From NCBI GenBank assembly GCA_964016885.1, contig OZ024740.1, positions 295,476,222 to 295,540,221 on the forward strand: a stretch of 64,000 bases of DNA, read 5' to 3'. Below, piece after piece: positions 53,607 to 63,070 of the stretch. The stretch is from Eledone cirrhosa. Taxonomy: Eukaryota > Mollusca > Cephalopoda > Octopoda > Eledonidae. Numbering within the stretch: the stretch's first letter is position 1; each line of letters begins with the position of its first letter. The notes beneath the pieces were generated by a model. The model made no database searches. It had not been told where the DNA came from and saw only the letters and a list, made by a program, of their open reading frames with translations. Position numbers and translations under genes: made by a program.

Positions 53607-56600
53607 GGTGATCCATTTTTTATTTGATGGATCCATTTTTTATTTGATGGATCCTTTTTTATTTAGGTGATCCATTTTTTATTTGATGGATCCATTTTTT
53701 ATTTGATGGATCCTTTTTTATTTAGGTGATCCATTTTTTATTTGATGGATCCATTTTTTATTTCTGGATCCTTTTTTATTTAGGTGATCCATTTTTTATT
53801 TGATGGATCCTTTTTTATTTAGGTGATCCATTTTTTATTTGATGGATCCTTTTTATTTAGGTGATTCATTTTTTTATTTGATGGATCCTCTTTTATTTAG
53901 GTGATCCATTTTTTATTTGATGGATCCATTTTTTATTTGATGGATCCTTTTTTATTTAGGTGATCCATTTTTTATTTGATGGATCCTTTTGATTTATGGG
54001 ATCCATTTTATATTTGATGGATCCTTTTTTTATTTAGGTGATCCATTTTTTATTTAGGTGATCCATTTTTTATTTGATGGATCCTTTTTTATTTAGGTGA
54101 TCCATTTTTTATTTGATGGATCCATTTTTTATTTGATGGATCATTTGTTATTTAGGTGATCCATTTTTTATATGATGGATCCTTTTTTATTTCGGTGATC
54201 CAATTTTTATTTGATGGATCCATTTTTTATTTAGGTGATCCATTTTTTATTTGATGGATCCATTTTTATTTAAGTGATCCATTTTTTATTTGATGGATTC
54301 TTTTTTATTTAGGTGATCCATTTTTTATTTGATGGATCCATTTTTTATTTAGGTGATCCATTTTTTATTTGATGGATCCATTTTTATTAAGGTGATCCAT
54401 TTATTATTTGATGGATCCATTTTTTATTTGATGGATCCTTTTTTATTTAGCTGATCCATTTTTTATTTGATGGATCCATTTTTTATTTGATGGATCCTTT
54501 TTATTTAGGTGATCCATTTTTTATTTGATGGATCCATTTTTTATTTGATGGATCCTTTTTTATTTAGGTGATCCATTTTTTATTTGATGGATCCATTTTT
54601 TATTTGATGGATCCTTTTTTTTATTTAGGTGATACATTTTTTATTTGATGGATCCATTTTTTATTTGTTGGATCCTTTTTTATTTAGGTGATCCATTTTT
54701 TATTTGATGGATCCTTTTTATTTAGGTGATCCATTTTTTATTTGATGGATCCATTTTTTATTTGATGGATCCATTTTTTATTTGATGGATCCTTTTTATT
54801 TAGGTGATCCATTTTTTATTTGATGGATCCTTTTTTATTTAGGTGATCCATTTTTTATTTGATGGATCCTTTTTTATTTACGTGTTCCATTTTTTATTTG
54901 ATGGATCCATTTTTATTTGATGGATCCTTTTTTATTTAGGTGATCCATTTTTTATTTGATGAATCCATTTTTTATTTGTTGGATCATTTTTTATTTAGGT
55001 GATCCATTTTTTATTTGATGTAACCATTTTTATTTAGGTGATCCATTTTTTATTTGATGGATCCATTTTTTATTTGATGGATCCATTTTTATTTGATGGA
55101 TCCTTTTTTATTTAGGTGATCCATTTTTTGTTTGATGGATCCATTTTTTATTTGATGGATCCTTTTTTATTTAGGTGATCCATTTTTTATTTGATGGATC
55201 CTTTTTTATTTAGGTGATCCATTTTTTATTTGATGGATCCATTTTTTATTTCATGGATCCTTTTTATTTAGGTGATCCATTTTTTATTTGATGGATCCAT
55301 TTTTTATTTGATGGATCCTTTTTTTATTTAGGTGATACATTTTTTATTTGCTGGATCCATTTTTTATTTCATGGATCCATTTTTATTTAGGTGATCGATT
55401 TTTTATTTGATGGATCCATTTTTTATTTGTTGGATCCTTTTTTATTTAGGTGATCCATTTTTTATTTGATGGATCAATTTTTTATTTGATGGATCCTTTT
55501 TATTTAGGTGATCCATTTTTTATTTGATGGATCCATTTTTTATTTGATGGATCCATTTTTTATTTGATGGATCCATTTTTTATTTGATGGATCCTTTTTA
55601 TTTAGGTGATCCATTTTTTATTTGATCGATCCTTTTTTATTTAGGTGATCCATTTTTTATTTGATGGATCCTTTTTTATTTAGGTGTTCCATTTTTTATT
55701 TGATGGATCTATTTTTATTTGATGGATCCTTTTTTATTTAGGTGATCCATTTTTTATTTGATGAATCCATTTTTTATTTGTTGGATCATTTTTTATTTAG
55801 GTGATCCATTTTTTATTTGATGTAACCATTTTTATTTAGGTGATCCATTTTTTATTTGATGGATCCATTTTTTATTTGATGGATCCATTTTTATTTGATG
55901 GATCCTTTTTTATTTAGGTGATCCATTTTTTGTTTGATGGATCCATTTTTATTTGATGGATCCTTTTTTATTTAGGTGATTCATTTTTTATTTGATGGAT
56001 CCTTTTTTATTTAGGTGATCCATTTTTTATTTGATGGATCCATTTTTTATTTGATGGATCCTTTTTTATTTAGGTGATCCATTTTTTATTTGACGGATCC
56101 TTTTTTATTTAGGTGATCCATTTTTTATTTGATGGATCCTTTTTTATTTAGGTGATCCATTTTTTATTTGATGGATCCATTTTTTATTTGATGGATCCTT
56201 TTTTATTTAGGTGATCCATTTTTTATTTGATGAATCCATTTTTTATTTGATGGATCCTTTTTTATTTAGGTGATCCATTTTTTATTTGATGGATCCATTT
56301 TTTATTTGATGGATCCATTTTTTATTTGATGGATCCTTTTTTATTTAGGTGATCCATTTTTTATTTGATGGATCCATTTTTTATTTGATGGATCCTTTTT
56401 TATTTAGGTGATCCATTTTTCATTTGATGGATCCTTTTTTATTTAGGTGATTCATTTTTTATTTGATGGATCCATTTTTTATTTGATGGATCCTTTTTTA
56501 TTTAGGTGATCCATTTTTTATTTGATGGATCCTTTTTATTTAGGTGATCCATTTTTTATTTGATGGATCCTTTTTTATTTAGGTGATCCATTTTTTATTT

Positions 56601-57885
56601 GATGGATCCATTTTTTATTTGATGGATCCTTTTTTATTTAGGTGATCCATTTTTTATTTGATGGATCCATTTTTTATTTGATGGATCCTTTTTTATTTGA
56701 TGGATCCTTTTTTATTTAGGTGATCCATTTTTCATTTGATGGATCCTTTTTTATTTAGGTGATCCATTTTTTATTTGATGGATCCTTTTTATTTAGGTGA
56801 TCCATTTTTTATTTGATGGATCCATTTTTTATTTGATGGATCCTTTTTTATTTAGGTGATCCATTTTTTATTTGATGGATTCTTTTTTATTTAGGTGATC
56901 CATTTTTTATTTGATGGATCCATTTTTTTTATTTAGGTGATCCATTTTTAATTTGATGGATCCATTTTTATTTAGGTGATCCATTTTTTTATTTGATGGA
57001 TCCTTTTTTATTTAGGTGATCCATTTTTATTTCATGGATCCATTTTTTATTTGATGGATCCTTTTTATTTAGGTGATCCATTTTTTATTTGATGGATCCA
57101 TTTTTTATTTGATGGATCCTTTTTTTATTTAGGTGATCCATTTTTTATTTGATGGATCCATTTTTTATTTGATGGATCCTTTTTTATTTAGGCGATCAAA
57201 TCAAAAATGGATCACGTAAATAAAAAAGGATCCATCAAATAAAAAATGGATCCATCAAATAAAAAATGGATCACCTAAATAAAAAAGGATCCATCAAATA
57301 AAAAATTGATCCAGCAAATAAAAAATGGATTACCTAAATAGAAAAGGATCCATCAAATAAAAAATGCATCCATCAAATAAAAAATGAATCACCTAAATAA
57401 AAATGGATCCATCAAATAAAAAATGGATCACCTAAATAAAAAAAGATCCATCAAATAAAAAATGGATCCATCAAATAAAGAATGGATCACCTAAATAAAA
57501 ATGGATCCATCAAATAAAAAATGGATCACCTAAATAAAAATGGATCACCTAAATAAAAAGGATCCATCAAATAAAAAATGGATCACCTAAATAAAAAAGG
57601 ATCCATCAAATAAAAAATGGATCACCTAAATAAAAAGGATCCATTAAATAAAAAATGGATCACCTAATTAAAAATGGATCCATCAAATAAAAAATGGATC
57701 ACCTAAATAACAAAATGGATCCATCAAATAAAAAATGGATCACCTAAATAAAAAAATGGATCCATCAAATAAAAAATGGATCACCTAAATAAAAACGGAT
57801 CCATCAAATAAAAAATGGATCCATCAAATAAAAAATGGATCACCTAAATAAAAAAGGATCCATCAAATAAAAAATGGAGCACCTA
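53607..57885. repeat. A/C satellite block 17 (rightmost): forward to 57193, inverted 57194-57885
   Basis: It has the longest arms (3,587 and 692 bp). A variant GATGTAACC at 55017 recurs at 55819, showing an internal tandem duplication of about 802 bp. The flip is altered (GGCGATCAAATCAAAAATGG). It ends the A-satellite domain at M8. Confidence 0.97.
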
Positions 57886-57966
57886 CTTTAGATAAATAAA
57901 AAATACGTCCAAGATCAACAAAAGCAGGTTGTGAAAATTCTGGTCTGCCAGTATCACTAGTCTGTA

Positions 57967-58155
57967 GCGGTGAATTGGCAGTATGAGTAGAGGGTCGTAC
58001 GCCATGCTTTCCAGCATAGTTACGTTCCTTCACGTTCTGAGTTCAAATCCCGTTGAGATTAACTTTGCCTTTCATCCTTATGGGGTCGATAAAATAAAGT
58101 ACCAGTAATGCACTGGGCAATTGCTGGCCTTGTGCCAAAAGTAGAAACAATTATT
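57967..58155 (+). mobile_element. tRNA-derived SINE (M8 copy)
   Basis: A- and B-box regions are intact. CTTCACGTTCTGAG and GGGCAATTGC are private bases. Confidence 0.87.
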
Positions 58156-58573
58156 AGTAAGATCGAGAGGAATAAGATAAGTTTAAAGCAGTGTGTTTAT
58201 AATATAAACTCATGTCCGAGTCATAACATGAAGGGCTTACTCTGCACACTCTCCAGCTCGTCACAGAAAAGGCGACCATAATATATACAAGAATGGCTCT
58301 CATACATTCTTAGTGGGAATCAAATGAAAGTAGACATCCGTAAGCAATGGCGCTAACTAGTGAAATGAGTTACTCTGAGACCACATAAAAAGAAGAAATA
58401 AATAAAAAAACATGATGTTTTATGGAAAAGTAATAAAATGTTCTTCACAAAAAATAATAAAACTCCTAGAATTCTATAACTACAGAAATATATGTATATA
58501 CAAAGATAATAAATGATATATTACAACAGGATCACAAGAACACAGCAACAATAATAATTTTCAGAATGAATAT

Positions 58574-58636
58574 ACAAAAAATAATGTAAGTTAAAACAAT
58601 ATGTGACATATTGTTTTAACTTACATTATTTTTTGT
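58574..58636. repeat. Perfect 63-bp palindrome (M8)
   Basis: The centre is G at 58605. Perfect pairing in the edge copy indicates the intact hairpin is ancestral and the short-form mismatch derived. Confidence 0.92.
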
Positions 58637-58705
58637 TTTAATTTTATAATATATAGTATTGTTAATTATAATATGTAATAATAATAATATAATTTTCTAT
58701 TTCAG

Positions 58706-59030
58706 AGCTCAGCTTTGGAAGAGAGGCTGCTTGCAAGTGTATGGACATATGATCGTGTGCATTCTAGCAAGAACATGGAGGATGTGCGACATGACTTCAT
58801 TGCAAGATTCGGTAAACCAGCTCCTATGAAGAGGACGATACTGCGATGGGAACATAAACTATTTCTCATTACTTTTGGTAGGGGGTGACAAGACTTTCGG
58901 ACCACCTTGTACAACAAATCAGTATAGAATAGGGTATCAGGAGAGTATATGGTAGAACAGGGATATAAATCACGACTCTTGACTTCACCACGAAATATTG
59001 AAGTTGCTAGGGTGCGGTTCCGATACATAT
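58706..59030 (+). pseudogene. Decayed DUF4817-like transposase N-terminus (M8)
   Basis: The frame is open to TGA at 58886-58888, with Asn replacing Ser just before Met in the HTH (AAGAACATG). The stops are shared with the other copies, so decay preceded amplification. Confidence 0.6.
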
Positions 59031-59880
59031 TTTAATTACTGATTATTGCATAATTCATTACTTCAATTAATCTGACACTTTACTAAATTACTATTGATTG
59101 ATTCTATATGTAATAAAATAAATCTGGGAAATTTTGATTATTTTGTAATTTTGCTTTAATATCTTGATCATTTGTTAGAATAACACGTACCAACAATATA
59201 CAATATATCAGTTTGGAATGCATACACATACAACCACCAAAGCAAATGTACAGTAATAAGAAAGATTAATCAGAAAGAAAAATACACACAAAAAAAAGAA
59301 AGACATGTACACTCCCACAATTATACACTACAACAGCGAATGATGATGTTTTCTTCTAAAAATATGGATGGGAGCCTGACTGTACGAGTATCACCTCATA
59401 CTTTAGTAAGACGAGCAGCTAACAATGACAAAAACTTTGTTATCAGCTGTCCAGCTTACCTGAATGTCTCCAATGCAACGTGCAGAAAGAGTAATTCACC
59501 AACTACAGTATTTTAACAACTTGCTCGGCTATAGATGCAGAATTCCCCACATCCATATAAATCATAACACAAACTTCCTAAAGAAGTATTATATTTTAGT
59601 TCTAATATTTCAGTGCAAAATACGACAATGCCATTCGCACAAACAATGAGATTCGTGGAGCTACAAAGCCAATTTCTTATATATCGGATCCTTGGCAAGG
59701 TAGTACAAGAGGAGGGTATTACCAGTTTAAAAGAAGCTCTACAGTAACGGAAGTGCAAACAGCTGAACCTGTCCGAGATCGCCAAGTACCTATGCACATT
59801 AGACATGTGGGCATATTTCGAACAGCTGCTATCCGTGTGGTTTTTTCGACTTTGTATTGTTCTCAGCATTTATTATTTGA

Positions 59881-60423
59881 GTGATCCATTTTTTGGTTGA
59901 TTGATTCAATTTTTATTTGATGGATTGATTTTTTATTTGGGTGACCCATTTTTTTTTAGATGGATCCATTTGAGTGCCGGATCAAAAACAATAAGTGTCA
60001 GGGCCAGATTAAAAAACATAAGGATAATGCCGGATTATAACTTGTTAGTGCGGATTAAACACACAAATGATCGGTGCCAGATTAAAAATAGTAAGGTTAA
60101 GTGCCGGATTAAAATTAATAGGGCTAAGTGGCGGATTAAAAATAAGGGTCAATGCCGGATTTAAAATAATAAGTATCAGTGCCGGATTTGAAATAATAAG
60201 GGTCAGTGCTGGATTTAAACAAATAAGGATCAGTGCCAAATAAAAGAGTGTCAATGCCGGACAAAAGTGCCAGTGCCGGATTAAAAACACTATGGATTAG
60301 TGCTAGGTTAAAATGTGTTATTGCCGGATTAAAAATAATAAGTGTCAGTGCCAGATGAAAAACACTATGGATTAGTGCCAGATTAAAGATAGTAAATTTA
60401 AGTGCCGGATTAAAAACAATAAT
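59881..60423 (+). repeat. Degenerate A monomers and 27-bp B satellite at the domain edge
   Basis: Imperfect A units are followed by B units that run on past 60318 (GTTATTGCCGGATTAAAAATA) to a SINE. This continuity is absent from M3, M5, M6 and M7. Confidence 0.85.
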
Positions 60424-60608
60424 TGTTTCTACATTTGGTACAAGGCCAGCAATTAACCAGTGCATTACTGGAACTTTATTTTATCGACCCGGTAAGGATG
60501 AAAAGCAAAGTTAACTTCGACGGGATTGAAACTCAGACCGTAAAGGGATGTAACTATGCTGGAAAGCATGGCGTCCGACCCTCTACCGATACTGCCAATC
60601 CACCGCCC
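60424..60608 (-). mobile_element. tRNA-derived SINE, minus strand
   Basis: It reads TTTGGTACAAGGCCAGCAATT, TTTATCGACCCGGTAAGG and GCAAAGTTAAC on the plus strand, the reverse complement of the module SINE, and ends near CCACCGC. It is inserted in the B satellite. Confidence 0.85.
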
Positions 60609-61220
60609 TGATTAAAACAATAATGATAAGTACCGGATTAAAAATAATAGTGGTCAGTGCTGGATTAAAATAATAAGGGTCTGCGCCGGATTAATTTCAA
60701 TAAGGATAGATGCAAGACTAAAATAATAAAGGTCAGTGACGGATTAAAAAACATAAGGATAAGTGCCGGATTAAAAATAATAAGGGTCAGTGCTGGATTT
60801 AAACAATAGATTAGTACCGGTTTAATAATAAGGTTCAGTATCGGATTAAAAAACATAAGGATAAGTGCCGTATTAAAAATAATAAGTATCGGTGCCGGAT
60901 TAAACTGTGTCATTAGCGGATTTAAAATGCAAATGATCAGTGCCGGATTAAAAATAATAAGGGTTAGTATCTGATTAAAACATAAGGATAAAGGCCGTAT
61001 TAAAAATAAGTGTCATTGCCGTATTAAAAACACAAATGATCGCTGCCGGACTAAATATAGTAAGGGTTGTGCCGGATTAAAATGTGTCCTATTCGGATTA
61101 AAAACACAACTCACCGCTGCCGGATTAAAAATAGTAAGTTTAAGTGCCAGATTAAAGACACAAATCACCAGTGCCGGATTAAATAAATAGGGTTAAGTAC
61201 TGGATTAATAATAATAATAA
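60609..61220 (+). repeat. 27-bp B satellite, diverged
   Basis: These are units of GTGCCGGATTAAAAATAATA plus AGGGTCA with many variants (TACCGGATT, GCCGTATT, GTGACGGATT). The 27-bp period equals nine codons, so long periodic open frames arise on both strands. Confidence 0.85.
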
Positions 61221-61407
61221 TATTTCAACTTTTTGGCACAAGGCCAGCAATTACCCCAGTGTATTACTGTACTTTATTTTATCGACCCCGTAAGGATGAA
61301 AGGCAAAGTTAACCTCGGTGGGATTTGAACTGAGATCATAAAGGGCTGTAACTCTATGCTGCAAAGAATGGCGTCTGACCCTCTACCGTTACTGTCAATC
61401 CACCGCT
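61221..61407 (-). mobile_element. tRNA-derived SINE, minus strand (first of two adjacent)
   Basis: It carries TTGGCACAAGGCCAGCAATT, TATCGACCCCGTAAGG, the B-box complement GGGATTTGAACTGAG and CCACCGC at the end. Confidence 0.86.
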
Positions 61408-61411
61408 CTGA

Positions 61412-61592
61412 GTTTCTACTTTTGGCACAAGGCCAGCGATTACTCCGGTGCATTACTCGTACTTTATTTTATCGACCCTGTAAGGATGAAAGGCAAAGTT
61501 AACCTCGGCGGATTTGAACTCAGAACGTAAAGGGCCATAACTATGCTGCAAAGCATGGCGTCTGACCCTCTACCGATACTGCCAAACCACCA
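61412..61592 (-). mobile_element. tRNA-derived SINE, minus strand (second of two adjacent)
   Basis: It is in the same orientation and lies only a few bases from the previous element. It contains GGCACAAGGCCAGCGATTAC and GGATTTGAACTCAGAACG. The pair may be a dimer or a nested insertion. Confidence 0.86.
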
Positions 61593-61659
61593 ATAATATA
61601 TAACAAACTTATTGGAATTAAATTAATTACTATTACTGGTAGATATTACCCCAAAATTT

Positions 61660-62110
61660 GTGTGTGCAGGATTAATAATAATAAGGATCGGTGCCGGATT
61701 AAAAAGAGTAATTTTAAGTGCCGGATTAAAAACACTAAAGACCAATGCCGGATTAAAAACAATACGGTTATTGCTGATAAGGTTCGATGCCGGATTAAAA
61801 GCACAATTGATTAGTGCCGGATTGAAAATAATAAGTTTGAGAGCCGGATTAAAAACATTAATGAATCAGTGCCGGATTAAAAACAATAGGGGTCAGTGCC
61901 GCATTAAAAATAGAAAAAGTGTCAGTGCCGGATTAAAAATGATAAAAATCAGTGCCGGATTTAAAATAATAAGGGTCAATGCCGGATTAAAATTGATATG
62001 GATCAGTGCTGGATTGAAAATAATAAGGATCAGTGCCGGATTAAAAACACTAGGGATCAATGTCAGAATAAAGATACCAGGGATCAATGCCGAATTAAAG
62101 ACACTAGGAA
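61660..62110 (+). repeat. 27-bp B satellite, terminal segment
   Basis: These are regular units that read SAGLKIIRI-like nonapeptides in one forward frame. The frame stays open from 61660 to 62178 only because the unit is a multiple of three and has no stop in that frame. The repeat fades out at about 62,110, before ACAATTACCAATTGTGG. Confidence 0.85.
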
Positions 62111-62800
62111 CAATTACCAATTGTGGATGTTTTTGCCTTACCGGACCATCTTTCCGGACCATCCCTCAGTATACGTAACCTTTGTGCTTCCATCCCATGT
62201 CTCCCAGGACAGGTCTTAGGCCCATCGCCATTTCTTACAGCGTTAGATGGAGACTACAATATATTTTTCGATCAGGTCCTCTACCTAATGTGTCCCTTTC
62301 TATCCCGTGTGAAAGACTATGCAGTAAGGATACCTTTACTGTTTACACACATATTGCAGTGTGGTGGTGGTCTCATTCGCATCAATCACCAATTTCATAC
62401 TTTTCTCAAACCTCCCGAAGATTAATCGTTTTTAGAGGTGGCCTTTACTCGCCTCGTCGTAGCTACCTCACTGGGTTATGAGAGTTTTCTTGTCACCCAT
62501 TGCTCCCTCTTCCCTAGTTCGCAATAAAGTAAAAAGTTCAGATCTCACTGTCAAGCAATAAGAAATCTGGGAGAAAATGACTTGTTTCTGACATTAACGC
62601 AAACTGCAACGTCAAAACTTAGCAAGTGGTATTAAACGTATGCTTACTTGTTTATCTCAAAATCTAAATATATTTCGACAAAACGGTTACAGATGTCTTT
62701 TTCGTGACAATAAAGAAGTGCTTGTACTGATAAATCTGAATTTTAAAGTTATGTTAAAATCAATCCAATTTTCGTTTTTTAAGCATGTATTAAATTGTTG
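62111..62800. other. Non-satellite flank, no gene recognised
   Basis: Base composition becomes balanced. Short overlapping open frames (62123-62425 and 62182-62481, about 100 codons) show no domain that I recognise and have no convincing initiation or splice context. TTACCGGACCATCTTTCCGGACCATC contains a short direct repeat (CCGGACCATC twice). The rest is plain intergenic-looking sequence. Confidence 0.5.
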
Positions 62801-63070
62801 AGGGACGTGGTTTAGGGTTAAGGATGTTGGACGTAACATCATAGTGTCGTAGGTTCGATTCCAGGGCTGGGTTGTGTGTGTGTGTGTTCTTGAGCAAAAC
62901 ACTTTATTTTCACGTTGCTCCAGCTGAAAATGTGTACCAAAAATATGGGTTTTAACCCTGCGATGGACTGACGTCCTGCCCTTGGGCTGGTACTCCCAGT
63001 CTTTTCACATTAGGAAACCAGGATAAGCACCGGCCTGACGAACCTCCAGACTTGAGACAGACTTTAGGCT
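62801..63070 (+). mobile_element. Second-type tRNA-derived SINE
   Basis: The head contains the canonical B box GGTTCGATTCC at 62852-62862. It is followed by GGGCTGGGTTG, a TG run, TTCTTGAGCAAAACACTTTA, TTTCACGTTGCTCCAGCTG, and CTGCGATGGACTGACGTCC. This order matches, from memory, a SINE type abundant in octopus genomes and different from the module SINE. Ends are approximate. Confidence 0.8.

Larger units (their letters stand above)
57886..60318 (+). other. Host module M8, long form at the domain edge
   Basis: It has the same 2,433-bp span but is the most diverged copy: CTGGGCAATT, AATATAAACTC, a 1-bp loss (CTGCACACTC), TAATTTTATAAT, AGTATTGTT, and AAGAACATGG within the HTH. On the right the sequence continues AAAATGTGT then TATTGCCGG, staying in B satellite, whereas other long modules switch to A satellite at that base. 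It therefore preserves the arrangement without a right-hand A array. Confidence 0.9.

Noticed and set aside
1..57885. Centromere
   Set aside because: AT-rich satellite with higher-order structure would fit, but nothing in the sequence is diagnostic and the inverted layout is atypical; chromatin data would be needed.
61660..62178. 172-codon frame with nine-residue repeats
   Set aside because: It is explained by the 27-bp period of the B satellite, which is a multiple of three and has no stop in that frame.
62687..62902. 71-codon minus-strand frame
   Set aside because: It is antisense to the SINE at 62,801-63,070, with the TG run encoding a His-Thr stretch.
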